DNA from: Odoribacter splanchnicus DSM 20712 | GTDB lineage: Bacteria > Bacteroidota > Bacteroidia > Bacteroidales > Marinifilaceae | Assembly (NCBI RefSeq): GCF_000190535.1 | Contig: NC_015160.1 | Location: 3,100,001-3,164,000 of the forward strand | Reading direction: 5' to 3' | DNA length: 64,000 nucleotides | Shown: one piece after another, positions 1 through 8,700 of the stretch | How positions within the stretch are numbered: position 1 is the stretch's first letter | Layout: each line of letters starts with the position of its first letter | Notes under the pieces: model-generated | What the model saw: only the letters and a program-made list of their open reading frames with translations | Database searches by the model: none | Told to the model about the DNA's origin: nothing | Position numbers and translations under genes: made by a program

Positions 1-132
1 ATCAACAACATAATGTGAAATTAATTCGTCTTTAGTTATACACATACTTCCTGATAAATGATCTTTCCCAGCCTTTAGTGGTAAATTCATTGTCCTAAGC
101 TCATCACCTGTAATTAATTTTTCATTTTCCAT
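1..132 (-). CDS. Partial hypothetical protein, N-terminal 44 residues
   Basis: An open frame reads leftward from ATG at 130-132 to the window edge without a stop. It begins MENEKLITGDELRTMNLP and runs 44 codons; the rest lies outside the window. I do not recognise the family. The A+T-rich 130-385 region and leftward orientation match the repressor operon to its right, so it may be a leftmost prophage gene or the first chromosomal gene beyond the prophage. No attachment-site repeat was seen here to decide. Confidence 0.5.
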   Translation of the reverse strand, partial: MENEKLITGDELRTMNLPLKAGKDHLSGSMCITKDELISHYVVD

Positions 133-182
133 AGTTATTATTCTTAAAATTACCAACACCAATTTTGTTTTAACTACTCATT

Positions 183-214
183 TTTGGACGTATTCATTAT
201 TTTCCTTAGTATTG
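183..214 (+). promoter_or_regulatory. Bacteroidetes-type promoter candidate
   Basis: TTTG at 183-186 and TAGTATTG at 207-214 are separated by 20 bases, close to the known TTTG-N19-21-TAnnTTTG pattern, with one mismatch in the -7 box. Transcription would start near 220. That favours the internal ATG at 261 over the ATG at 219 for the small membrane protein downstream. Confidence 0.45.
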
Positions 215-218
215 CAAC

Positions 219-419
219 ATGAAAACGATTCTCAATATATTGTCCATCGCTTCAGTCTTCATGATAGAATGGAGTATTGCTTATCTTTTTTGTAGATATA
301 CTGTTGGAAGTATTATCCTTTTCTTCAATAAAAATATGACAACAAAGCTTAGTATCATTCTCGCAATTCTTACTTTAGGACTTGTTATTGGATTGTGTCG
401 TTTTTCTCCTTTGTATTAG
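219..419 (+). CDS. Small membrane protein, unknown function
   Basis: This 66-residue frame has two predicted membrane segments, at roughly residues 5-33 and 43-60, and no recognised family. A start at the internal ATG at 261 would fit the promoter at 183-214 better and still keep both hydrophobic stretches. Its 3' end overlaps the end of the convergent gene at 385-1401 by 35 bases. Small membrane proteins next to a prophage repressor are sometimes superinfection-exclusion factors, but that is only positional inference. It could also be a chance frame. Confidence 0.4.
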   Translation: MKTILNILSIASVFMIEWSIAYLFCRYTVGSIILFFNKNMTTKLSIILAILTLGLVIGLCRFSPLY

Positions 420-1401
420 CTTTATAGAATTCAAGTAATTTATCAACATCACGAATTGTGTCTACATCCATTTTCTTTAAAACTTTTTGAAATACTTGAA
501 TCTTTTGTTGCCTATCAGCACTACTATTTCGATACTCATCCCAAGTTTTAAGGATTCCTGGATTAGTCATTTTAAAATCAAGCCCCCATGCACCTACTTC
601 AAAATTACCTCCTACAACCGCATTAACTAATATTCCAAATCCCAAAATTCCTTTAAAAGTTTTTGAAATAATTTCAACTCGTCCTCGAGATTGAAGTCCT
701 ATTTTTATTTCCTGCTCTTCATCAGGAATTCCACCAAAATACCTCTCAAAGTCATCAATAAAAAAACTTGTATAGTTACAAAATGTATCAAAATCATTCC
801 TCAGAATAGGATTGTCTGTCAGAATATTAATCACAAAATGTACTTTTTCATCCTTGATATATAAATCTGATATTGTTGAGTCTATGTATGGTGCATATTT
901 TGAAATATCTGTAATGATATGTCGGGAAGAAAATATTGGAAATAATTTGGGATTCAATCTATGTCTTGCTTCCTGATAAGTCCAATTTACATCCCAACGT
1001 TTTTGAAAAGGACATTTGTCTTCAGAGTTTTTACTCTTCATGTAAGGACTATCAGAAGTAATTATTCCGTATACTACTCTCCGAGAAGCATGATCAGGAA
1101 CTATAACAACATCTCCTTTTTTCAGGCCATGGACAAATCGAATCATTTGAGAAGCTGCGTATCCAGATTTATCAGCTTTTCCACTGATAGACAATTTAGA
1201 TTTTATATGAGTACTAACCGTCTTTTCATCAGCAAAAGTTAGATCTTTTATTGAAATTTCATTATAACCTATTCCAATAAAGTTATATTTAAAAAAATCG
1301 CTATAATAGGCACCACCTTGACTCCGAAAAAACCAATATCCCCTCTCATCACTAATTTGAGAAATTGACATTGATAACTCTGATAGATTATCTGTTGACA
1401 T
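385..1401 (-). CDS. Hypothetical protein co-transcribed with the prophage repressor
   Basis: A 338-residue soluble protein lies two bases downstream of the XRE repressor gene, so the two are almost certainly one leftward lysogenic operon. The N-terminal half (about 18-175) has an aromatic-rich pattern (GYWFFRSQGG, IGIGY, then LKKGDVVIVPD near 115) that resembles PUA/EVE-like modules found at the front of some restriction or defence proteins. This is a weak pattern match. The C-terminal half has a glycine-rich GFGILVNAVVGG stretch and no catalytic motif I recognise. Expression from the lysogenic operon would suit a superinfection-immunity or anti-phage role. The function is unknown. Confidence 0.75.
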   Translation of the reverse strand: MSTDNLSELSMSISQISDERGYWFFRSQGGAYYSDFFKYNFIGIGYNEISIKDLTFADEKTVSTHIKSKLSISGKADKSGYAASQMIRFVHGLKKGDVVIVPDHASRRVVYGIITSDSPYMKSKNSEDKCPFQKRWDVNWTYQEARHRLNPKLFPIFSSRHIITDISKYAPYIDSTISDLYIKDEKVHFVINILTDNPILRNDFDTFCNYTSFFIDDFERYFGGIPDEEQEIKIGLQSRGRVEIISKTFKGILGFGILVNAVVGGNFEVGAWGLDFKMTNPGILKTWDEYRNSSADRQQKIQVFQKVLKKMDVDTIRDVDKLLEFYKANTKEKNDTIQ

Positions 1402-1403
1402 AT

Positions 1404-1763
1404 TTATTTGTTTTGATTTAGCAATATTTGTATGGTTCGTTCTTTCTCTGCCAGTAATTGTTGCAAATGCTCGATCTCTTTCGCTTGAGTTTCGATCATT
1501 ATATTACCATCTCCGTGCTGTATTTTATTACCATTACCGGTAATTAATGGGCTTAGATCAGATATTTCAATGTTACGGTCAAAGAAATAATCAATAGGCA
1601 GTCGAAAGAAGTCTGCAATCTTTTCTAATGTATCTGCTCTGGGATTACCATCTTTAATAATAGCATCTAAACCTGATGGATATGTTTGCATATATTCTAT
1701 CAACGATTTCTTCTTAAGATGTCGTTCTTCTAGTAATTTACTGATTTTATGACCATTAAACAT
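1404..1763 (-). CDS. XRE-family phage repressor with C-terminal coiled coil
   Basis: A 119-residue DNA-binding protein. Residues 5-62 form a helix-turn-helix of the Cro/CI type (KISKLLEERHLKKKSL, then DTLEKIADFFRLPIDYFF). A glycine/asparagine-rich linker follows (about 75-88), then a heptad-patterned helix (about 92-117) likely to dimerise. It is transcribed leftward, away from the early genes, with a candidate operator in the 114-base gap. This is the usual arrangement of a prophage repressor that silences the rightward early promoter and regulates itself. It has no LexA-like protease domain, so induction would not be by classical autocleavage. Confidence 0.85.
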   Translation of the reverse strand: MFNGHKISKLLEERHLKKKSLIEYMQTYPSGLDAIIKDGNPRADTLEKIADFFRLPIDYFFDRNIEISDLSPLITGNGNKIQHGDGNIMIETQAKEIEHLQQLLAEKERTIQILLNQNK

Positions 1764-1791
1764 TTTTCCTATTTATAATTAGTCTAAAATG

Positions 1792-1828
1792 ATAGCATAT
1801 ATAGTAATTTTAACACAATATACGCTAT
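1792..1828. promoter_or_regulatory. Candidate repressor operator (inverted repeat)
   Basis: ATAGCATATA (1792-1801) and TATACGCTAT (1819-1828) are inverted copies with one mismatch, separated by 17 bases. They lie in the very A+T-rich gap between the leftward repressor gene and the rightward early genes, where a CI-like protein would bind. Confidence 0.4.
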
Positions 1829-1846
1829 TTATATTATCTTGTTTTG

Positions 1847-1854
1847 TATGTTTG
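1847..1854 (+). promoter_or_regulatory. -7 box of the early rightward promoter
   Basis: TATGTTTG is an exact match to TAnnTTTG, 23 bases upstream of the first early start codon. No clear TTTG is visible at the -33 distance, so the promoter may depend on an activator or be weak. Confidence 0.4.
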
Positions 1855-1877
1855 CAGTATAAATATAATTAAAAGAT

Positions 1878-2051
1878 ATGGAAGAAAAAACAACAAAAAG
1901 TATGAATCTGGCACTCGAACGTCCAACAGAGCGTCTTTATGTCTTGATTCCAACAGAAATGGAACGTTTGCTAAATGAAAAAGCAAAAGAAATGAACACT
2001 AAAATAGCCCATGTCGTCAGACTGGCCATTGCAGAATTTATAACCAAGTAA
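1878..2051 (+). CDS. Small ribbon-helix-helix-type DNA-binding protein
   Basis: A 57-residue frame starts at ATG 1878 and ends with TAA at 2051. Residues 19-57 read as a beta strand (ERLYVLIP) followed by two helices (TEMERLLNEKAKEMN and KIAHVVRLAIAEFITK), the layout of Arc/CopG-type RHH proteins. As the first rightward gene opposite the repressor, it occupies the position of a Cro-like or early regulatory protein. The start codon is 23 bases after a good -7 box. Confidence 0.65.
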   Translation: MEEKTTKSMNLALERPTERLYVLIPTEMERLLNEKAKEMNTKIAHVVRLAIAEFITK

Positions 2052-2113
2052 TTACTAACAAAAATCCCACTGCTAATCTTGGCGGACTCACAGCGGGATA
2101 AAATCTTTCGATC

Positions 2114-2680
2114 ATGGAAACAAATGTACAACACTTTGGCCAGAGTGCCAACATCCCGGCCGGGATATTTTCCGGAACGGAACTATTTGCCCACAACGGG
2201 GATATGTATGCTATTTACAACGGAACCAGTATTTTATTCCAGGATTTACCCAGTATGGAAAAACGCAATTTTATAGAAGTGTATATGCAGGATAAAGAAG
2301 CCCAGGAATTTATCCGGAAACAATTCGGGATCACCGGTTTTGAGTCCGGATTTAAACAATGGCTTTTCTGCAAGTTTGGTTCCCTGGACGGAGACCCGGA
2401 CTCCATCAATGGACAGATCACCCCTGACATCTATAATTCAGCATGTCAGCGGACAGATTGTTCTGGTCGCGGAAAAATATGCGGCAGCAATATAGCTTTA
2501 AAAGGACACGATATCGAAACTCTTCGTGAATTAAAATCCGGCAAAACAGCCAAAGAGATTGCAGACTCTTTGTGTATCTCCGAACCTGCTGTCAAAAGCC
2601 GGATCGAAAAGTTAAAAGACAAGTTTAATGTAGCCAATGCCGTCGCCCTGATCGGAATAGTTACAGAACTAGGAATATAG
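2114..2680 (+). CDS. LuxR-type helix-turn-helix regulator
   Basis: A 188-residue protein. The C-terminal 55 residues (about 133-188) form a LuxR/NarL-type helix-turn-helix (IETLRELKSGKTAKEIADSL, then SEPAVKSRIEKLKDKF). The N-terminal part has a cysteine cluster (about 110-123, CQRTDCSGRGKICG) that could bind a metal or be redox-sensitive. It has no receiver domain, so it is not a classical response regulator. In the early cluster it is a candidate activator of early or late phage transcription. The target is unknown. Confidence 0.75.
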   Translation: METNVQHFGQSANIPAGIFSGTELFAHNGDMYAIYNGTSILFQDLPSMEKRNFIEVYMQDKEAQEFIRKQFGITGFESGFKQWLFCKFGSLDGDPDSINGQITPDIYNSACQRTDCSGRGKICGSNIALKGHDIETLRELKSGKTAKEIADSLCISEPAVKSRIEKLKDKFNVANAVALIGIVTELGI

Positions 2681-2740
2681 TCTGTGTTGAGTGAATCCGG
2701 ATGCCGCACCGGAAACAAAAAGCGGTGAGTTCTTTCACAA

Positions 2741-2769
2741 TGTCCCGGCATAGCGTCATAGCCGGGACA
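2741..2769 (+). promoter_or_regulatory. Strong RNA hairpin before the tRNA-like gene
   Basis: TGTCCCGGC (2741-2749) and GCCGGGACA (2761-2769) form a perfect 9-bp stem with an 11-base loop. No U tract follows, so it is unlikely to be a simple terminator. It ends five bases before the tRNA-like element and may be a processing or attenuation structure. A weaker CACCG/CGGTG stem lies just upstream (about 2706-2726). Confidence 0.5.
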
Positions 2770-2773
2770 TCCT

Positions 2774-2871
2774 CCGGAGAAGATCGCAGGTGCGTAAAAT
2801 GTAAAGATAACGGCTATCGCGCGAACAGCTATCATAAGGTTATCTGGGTTCGAATCCCCTTCTCCGGTCCA
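2774..2871 (+). ncRNA. tRNA-like RNA with encoded CCA end
   Basis: CCGGAGA (2774-2780) pairs perfectly with TCTCCGG (2861-2867), followed by an unpaired T and an encoded CCA (2869-2871): a complete tRNA acceptor end. GGG-TTCGAAT-CCC at 2846-2858 matches the T-arm loop consensus, but the stem has only three good pairs. The middle does not fold as normal D and anticodon arms. Instead AGATAAC (2805-2811) pairs with GTTATCT (2839-2845) around a 27-base loop. At 98 nt with CCA it is too long for a class I tRNA. It could be a degenerate phage tRNA or a tRNA mimic. I would not assign an anticodon. Confidence 0.5.
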
Positions 2872-2888
2872 TTCCCAACGTCAAAACT

Positions 2889-3122
2889 ATGAAAAAGAAA
2901 AAAGAACAACAGTACCGCGTTTCTGACTTTGAAAACGCAATCAAGAAATCGGATCTCAATATCCAGGTTTCAATCATCAACTATCTTCCCGAATCTCTGT
3001 ATGTAAAAGAGATCGTCGGATTTGTTGAGCAGAACAACCGGGGTATCCGGGTAACCTGGAACAGTCAGGGTAAAGCATCTGTCGCAGGTGAAAGAACACC
3101 TGAGTTTGATATTAATCTTTAG
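2889..3122 (+). CDS. Small hypothetical early phage protein
   Basis: A 77-residue basic protein starts 17 bases after the CCA end of the tRNA-like element and stops two bases before the next start. It has no recognised motif; a lysine/glutamate-rich start is followed by an alternating strand-like stretch (VSIINYLPESLYVKEIVGFV). It belongs to the closely packed early operon. Its function is unknown. Confidence 0.6.
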   Translation: MKKKKEQQYRVSDFENAIKKSDLNIQVSIINYLPESLYVKEIVGFVEQNNRGIRVTWNSQGKASVAGERTPEFDINL

Positions 3123-3124
3123 CT

Positions 3125-3463
3125 ATGAATAAATATGTTATTAAGGCTGCCAAACACAAAAATGACGATCGGTTTGGTTTCAAGGAGGCTACAGAACATT
3201 TGTATTTTTTTGCTGCCGGATTAAAAGATTTGCAGAGAACAATCCGGTGTCTAACCCCACCCGGGTATCATGTCGGAAGTATGCAGTACTTTTCCCGTAT
3301 CCTCCGTTCCGGAAATGCTAAATTGATGAATCCTTTACTAAAAACTACCATGTTTGAAATAAAACTGGTCGGGCACCAACCTTTAGTTGAAAAGGAAATA
3401 GAATTGACTAATTCGGCGGGGTATAAATACAAACTGAAAGTAATATCACCGAAGTGTTGGTAA
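3125..3463 (+). CDS. Hypothetical early phage protein
   Basis: A 112-residue basic protein, with its start two bases after the previous stop. I see no conserved catalytic motif, signal peptide or membrane segment. The tight spacing and rightward direction place it in the early operon. Confidence 0.6.
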   Translation: MNKYVIKAAKHKNDDRFGFKEATEHLYFFAAGLKDLQRTIRCLTPPGYHVGSMQYFSRILRSGNAKLMNPLLKTTMFEIKLVGHQPLVEKEIELTNSAGYKYKLKVISPKCW

Positions 3464-3501
3464 ATCTAATTAATCCTAGCAATACTAATCTTTAACTAAT
3501 T

Positions 3502-3515
3502 GAGCCGTTTGGCTC
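3502..3515 (+). promoter_or_regulatory. Leader hairpin 17 bases before a start codon
   Basis: GAGCC-GTTT-GGCTC forms a 5-bp stem-loop ending 16 bases before the ATG at 3532. A near-identical hairpin precedes the methyltransferase gene at 4073, and differently sequenced hairpins sit at the same distance before 13395, 14001 and 29629. Confidence 0.45.
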
Positions 3516-3531
3516 GCAAATTCAAAAAATT

Positions 3532-4020
3532 ATGGGAGTAAGTGTATATGCTTTAAAAATCAAACAGTTTATCTGTAAAGAATATGATAGTAATTTAGAT
3601 GACAACGAAAATGCAAGATGTATTTTTTCTCTTGACTTCAAACCTATCATTCATTTAAGCCAATTTCCAGAGGGGTATTATGATACTCAGTTTTTAAATG
3701 CACCAGACTTTGATATGGGGTATGGCGGATACAATCATTTTAGACAAAAAATATGTTTAATGGTACATGGTGTCACTCCTGATGATATTTGGGACAATAT
3801 CGATAAATGGTTAGGGAAACCGTTTATCGAGTTTATAAATTTTGCTGATAATGAAGGTTCGTTTGATTTTGTAATCGCAGAAAAACTATACAAAAATTTT
3901 TCTGATTTTAAAGAAAAGGCCGAGAAGGAATTACCCGCTGACTTGTATCGTCGATATTGTGATTACATGGAAATACTAAAAGTCGTCTATGAAAATAAAG
4001 GTGTTATTTATTACAGCTAA
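3532..4020 (+). CDS. Hypothetical phage protein
   Basis: A 162-residue acidic soluble protein with many aromatic residues (for example EGYYDTQFLNAPDFDMGYGG near 44-63). I do not recognise the family. It is noticeably more A+T-rich than the genes after 4073, which suggests separate acquisition. It ends 52 bases before the methyltransferase start, and both genes have the same type of hairpin upstream, so they may be regulated together. Confidence 0.6.
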   Translation: MGVSVYALKIKQFICKEYDSNLDDNENARCIFSLDFKPIIHLSQFPEGYYDTQFLNAPDFDMGYGGYNHFRQKICLMVHGVTPDDIWDNIDKWLGKPFIEFINFADNEGSFDFVIAEKLYKNFSDFKEKAEKELPADLYRRYCDYMEILKVVYENKGVIYYS

Positions 4021-4041
4021 ACATTCAAGTATGCGGCGATT

Positions 4042-4057
4042 TGAGCCATTGGGCTCA
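4042..4057 (+). promoter_or_regulatory. Leader hairpin before the methyltransferase gene
   Basis: TGAGCC-ATTG-GGCTCA forms a 6-bp stem-loop ending 15 bases before ATG 4073. It has the same stem core as the hairpin at 3502 but a different loop. Confidence 0.45.
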
Positions 4058-4072
4058 TTAAAATACAACACT

Positions 4073-4888
4073 ATGCGAACACCAATAACCTATTATGGAG
4101 GTAAACAAGGTTTATCCGGCCGGATCATTCCGATGATACCCCGTCATCGGATTTATTGCGAACCTTTTTTCGGAGGTGGGGCTGTTTTCTTTGCGAAAGG
4201 GAAATCCGAAATAGAGGTCATAAACGACAAAAACGAAATGCTGATAAATTTTTATCAGATCTGCCGGGAAAAGTTTGGAGAGCTTCAAAAAATGATACAA
4301 CACTCTTTGCATTCAGAAGCCGAATTTTTAAAAGCCAAAGACATCTATAATAAACGCATAGAGAGTTGCGATGTCGAAAGGGCTTGGGCTTTATGGATTC
4401 TTTCACATGAATGCCATGCCGCCAATTTGCACGGAGGATGGAGGTATTGCAATGGGACTGCCGGAACTCATATTGGACGTGTTTTGCGGAAAAAGCGTGA
4501 AGAATTTACCAATAAACTGTATGAACGGATTTCTGAGGTTCAAATATCATGTAGGGATGCGCTGAGAGTGATTAAAGATAGGGATAGCGTAGAAACGTTC
4601 TTTTATCTCGATCCTCCTTATCCGGGAGCTTGTCAAGGGCATTACTATGGGTTTTCAGAAAAAGACCTGGCAGACCTATTGATGTTTATTTCTAAGTTAA
4701 AAGGAAAATTCATTTTATCAAATTACTGGACAGATACGCTAAGATCTGCCGTGGAAAAATACAAATGGAATTTCAAAGAGATAGATGTTACAACCCACTC
4801 TGCCGTCAATAAAAATGCACGGAAAAGTACAGAAGTTTTAGTTTATAACTATGAGCTTGAACCGACCTTGTTTAGCTCAATTTTTTAA
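4073..4888 (+). CDS. Dam-type (D12 class) DNA adenine-N6 methyltransferase
   Basis: A 271-residue enzyme that would transfer a methyl group from S-adenosylmethionine to adenine in a specific DNA site. The N-terminus has YYGGKQ (7-12) and the AdoMet-binding EPFFGGG (30-36). The catalytic DPPY lies at 180-183. This order and length are typical of the D12/Dam class. I place the start at 4073, because the 28 in-frame codons upstream overlap the previous gene and do not look conserved. No cognate endonuclease gene is nearby, so it is an orphan methyltransferase, probably protecting phage DNA from host restriction or marking replication. Confidence 0.9.
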   Translation: MRTPITYYGGKQGLSGRIIPMIPRHRIYCEPFFGGGAVFFAKGKSEIEVINDKNEMLINFYQICREKFGELQKMIQHSLHSEAEFLKAKDIYNKRIESCDVERAWALWILSHECHAANLHGGWRYCNGTAGTHIGRVLRKKREEFTNKLYERISEVQISCRDALRVIKDRDSVETFFYLDPPYPGACQGHYYGFSEKDLADLLMFISKLKGKFILSNYWTDTLRSAVEKYKWNFKEIDVTTHSAVNKNARKSTEVLVYNYELEPTLFSSIF

Positions 4889-4899
4889 CCTATTGAATC

Positions 4900-5082
4900 A
4901 TGGAAAACGTTGATCGGAACTGGTATTCTCCAGAAAGCCAAAAACAAGATCGGGAATCTGCGCAAAATGTTCTCGACAAAATGAAAGCATTAGAAATAAA
5001 ATTCTCCTGTTTTCGGGGAAAAGTTGTTGAAAAGACAGATTTCGGAATCCGAATTAGGTATGTAAAAAAGAAAGAGAAATGA
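4900..5082 (+). CDS. Small hypothetical phage protein
   Basis: A 60-residue, highly charged protein starts 11 bases after the methyltransferase and overlaps the next gene by four bases (ATGA), a typical coupled arrangement. The C-terminus is lysine-rich. No family recognised. Confidence 0.55.
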   Translation: MENVDRNWYSPESQKQDRESAQNVLDKMKALEIKFSCFRGKVVEKTDFGIRIRYVKKKEK

Positions 5083-5390
5083 ATTTCAGTGAACATCGTT
5101 TAACCGATTGGGCCTGGCAGGAATTATACCGGGCACAATTAGGCGAGAACACCTATAACGAGTATTTCAACTCTGTTTGGATGGCTCTCGACCGATTACA
5201 AGAAAACGAGTATTACGATATAGCTAAACAGGTCAAGACGGAAAATCGTGACCTCTTTATAAAAATCTGTTGCCAGTACGTGATGACACATAAAGAATAT
5301 GAATTTAGCAGTGATTACACTAAAATAATCAGAAGAGAATGTTTTATACTAACCGAAAACACTGGACAACGGCAGAAGAAAACTTCGTAA
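5079..5390 (+). CDS. Hypothetical early phage protein
   Basis: A 103-residue soluble, mostly helical protein rich in aromatic residues. It overlaps the upstream gene by four bases and the downstream HTH gene by 52 bases, so it is in a tightly coupled operon before the primase-helicase. No recognised domain. Confidence 0.55.
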   Translation: MNFSEHRLTDWAWQELYRAQLGENTYNEYFNSVWMALDRLQENEYYDIAKQVKTENRDLFIKICCQYVMTHKEYEFSSDYTKIIRRECFILTENTGQRQKKTS

Positions 5391-5755
5391 CAGAAAACGC
5401 TGATAAAATGACCACAGCCGAAATCGCCAGGAAGATAAACAGGACAGAAGTAGCTGTACAGCAATATATGCACAGGAAACGGATCAACCCGTATGAAAAG
5501 GTTGTTCGTAACCTGGTGCGTGAGATTTTAACAAAGAAATTTACAAATCCGGAATATTTCAACCCGAACCGGTCATTTTATGATTCGGTGGGTATCACAC
5601 AGAAGAGGTGGTGGGATCTCTATTACGGACGTAAACCCATTTCAGACAATGAATATAAAAAGCTATCATCACATTTCGGAATAGAACTGGATGATATAAT
5701 CGTGAACGAACAATTAAATCTATTCGATAATGCAGATTCCTCCGGAGATAATTGA
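5339..5755 (+). CDS. HTH protein with SANT/Myb-like N-terminus
   Basis: A 138-residue probable DNA-binding protein. Residues 8-50 (WTTAEENFVTENADKM, then TAEIARKINRTEVAVQQYMHR) have the three-helix SANT/Myb-like pattern common in phage regulators. Residues about 85-125 look like a second, XRE-like helical unit (SVGITQKRWWDLYYGRKPIS, then EYKKLSSHFGI). The 3' end overlaps the primase-helicase start by 26 bases, implying co-expression. Likely roles are early regulation or origin recognition beside the primase. Confidence 0.7.
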   Translation: MFYTNRKHWTTAEENFVTENADKMTTAEIARKINRTEVAVQQYMHRKRINPYEKVVRNLVREILTKKFTNPEYFNPNRSFYDSVGITQKRWWDLYYGRKPISDNEYKKLSSHFGIELDDIIVNEQLNLFDNADSSGDN

Positions 5756-8700
5756 TAAGATCCGCCAGGCTGCCGATATCGTCGATATTATCGGCAGTTA
5801 TATAACTTTGAAAAAGAAAGGTGCAAATTACTGGGGACCTTGCCCTTTTCATTCCGAAAAAACAGCCTCTTTTAGTGTCAGTCCGGCAAAGCAAATTTTT
5901 AAATGTTTCGGTTGCGGAGAAGGTGGTAATGTATTTACTTTCCTGCAAAAATATGATGGTCTTAGTTTTCCGGAAGCCGTCCGGCAGCTCGGAAAAAAAT
6001 ATAATATCGAAATTCCTGAAAATGAACTGACACCGGAAGAACTTGAAAAAATCCACCGCAGGGAATCTCTTCAGGTTGTGCTACGTGCAGCAACTCATTT
6101 TTTCCGACAACATCAGACTGACAAAACCGCTGAAAAATATCTTATCTCCAGAGGTTTTACCCCCGGAGATAAGATCCTGGAACAATATCACATTGGCTAT
6201 GCTCCTGCCAGCAATAAGCTTCGGGATGAATTGCAACGGCAGGGGTACGACCTGCAATTACTTCAGGATAATTCCCTGATAAAAGACGGGAAAAACGGAC
6301 CTGAAGATAAATTTCAGGACCGGATAATGTTCCCGATTTTTAATCTCACCGGAAATCCGATCGGATTTCAGAGCCGACGCATCAATGACGCTTTGACCAA
6401 AATACCGAAGTACTGCAACTCTGACAATAATGAACTGTTTTGCAAAGGTTCGATTATATTCGGCCTTTACCAAGCCAGAGGAGCTATCTCCCGAGAAGAT
6501 AAAGTGTACTGGGTAGAAGGACAATTCGATGTACTGACATTTGTAAAGGCTGAAATTCCGAATACAGTTTGTGGCTCCGGCACAGCCATGACCGAAGAAC
6601 AGATCCGGACACTGCTGCGTTTTACACGCAATATTACGTTGATCTATGACGGTGACAATGCCGGACAGGAAGCTGCACAGAAAAATATTACTGCCTTAAT
6701 CGAACAGGGCGCAATTGTCCGGTGTGTGAAATTACCTACTGGTGAAGATCCGGATAGTTTTGCCCGGAAAATGAATCCGGCTGACTTGAAAAAATACCTG
6801 AAAAAGCAGGAAAAAGATTTCGCCAGTTTTCTGGCCGAATTAAACGAGCCTCATTTTCACGATCCGGAATTAAAAGAAAAATGCCTGGAGGAAATATGTA
6901 GGCTGATCGCATTTCTCCGGAAAGAATCCCTTCAGGCTTCATATATTAAAAACATCGTAAAAATATTCGATCTGGATGAAGCAATTATCTGGAGTAAAAT
7001 CCGTGAAACGGTCAAATCTCTTCCGGCAGAAGCTTATATTAAAGATGGTTTCTACGGAATCGATGAATCCTTAGAAATGCTTCAGGACAACCCCGGTAAC
7101 TGTATCCTGACCGGAAATTTTGAACTTTTCTCAAAACACTACGGGAATGATCCGGTCGTATATTTTTCAGGACAGGTCCCGACCGATCAGATACAGAATT
7201 TTCAACGTTTCATTGACAATGTTGAGTTTCAGGATAATTATGCCCTGAACTTTGACGATAAAAAAGAATCGAAATCTTTACTGTTATTGAAAGCCCTGTT
7301 TCGAGCAGGCGTTGCTGTCACTGTTCTCTCTCCGGAATCCGGTGCTGTCGGGTTTGCACAATATTATGTGAAAATGTACGGCAGCGTAATGGACAGTGCA
7401 AATGAGACACAACGGGCTGTTTATGTTGATCGGTGTGCTGAGCTGATATCATGCGCCGGAGAAACTGTCCGTACAGTTATGGCGAATTCATGGGCTTCCA
7501 GTCTTGGATTGAAAATCGCACAATATAAAGACATCCTGAAACCTTATCTGGAAAAACGCCGGAGTAAATCCGCTATAAACACCCAGCGGATTGATGTCGA
7601 TGATTTCCTCATTGCTTACGATCCGGAAAAAATCCCGGAATACGTTGAGGAAAACGAGGAATACAAAAGAATTTACCGTCGTTACGGCTTTTTTCCACTC
7701 CTGAACAAAAAAAGCGAACCGGTATGTTATATGTTCCGCAACGAGAAAGGGGGACATATCCAGGTTTCTGATTTCTACATGACTCCCCTTTTACATATTT
7801 ACGATCAGGATTCTGAGTTCAACAAACGGGTTATAAAAATTACCCGGCTATATTCTCAACAGCCTCTCTATATCGAGGTGAAAAGTAAAAGCCTTGCTAA
7901 ACTTAGCAGCTTCGAAGAGATCCTTCTGAATGAGGAAGCCTTGAATTTTGAAAATGGTAACGATACATATTTCAAAAAGATCCGCCAGGCTATGAGCTAC
8001 AATTATACCAAATGTACTGAGTTAAAAGTATTCGGGCAACAATCAGAAGGTTTCTTTGCCTTTGCCAATGCTATATTCCACAAAGTCGAAAAAGAATTCC
8101 GGATCGATTACGCCGACGATCTCGGAGTCATGACGCACGATGATGAAAACTATTATAGTCCTGCATACAGCAAAATATACTCCGGTCTCCGGAAAGATTC
8201 CGACAAATATGAACAACACCGGTATTTCATTTTTAAAGACATCCCGGTAGAAAAACAATGTTCCTTCCAGGAGTGGGCCAGTCTGATGGACGAAGTATAT
8301 AAGATCAATCACAATGGCAAATGGGCCGTCATTTACGCAATTATGTGTACCTTCCGGTCAGATATCCACGCCATTGACCGATTATTTACCTCCTTGTTTT
8401 TCGTCGGACCAACCATGTCCGGGAAAACCCAGATCGCTATTTCCATCCGCTCCCTTTTCGTAGATCCCAAAGCTCCGTCCTTCAATTTAAACTCTGGTAC
8501 CGATGCCGCCTTTTTCACTCTGATGGAAGGTTTCCGGGACATTCCTCAGGTCCTTGAAGAATACAACAATAAGAGCATTACAGATGCAAAATTTCAGGGC
8601 CTGAAGGCTATCACTTACGACGGAGACGGGAAACAGAAACGGAAAAGGATAAACGACCGGGATCTGGATACCAGTAAAGTGAACAGCCCCGTCATTATTC

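Noticed and set aside
2774..2871. Canonical tRNA or tmRNA
   Set aside because: The acceptor and T-loop fit, but no normal D or anticodon arm can be drawn, the T stem has only three pairs, and there is no tag-coding frame of tmRNA type.
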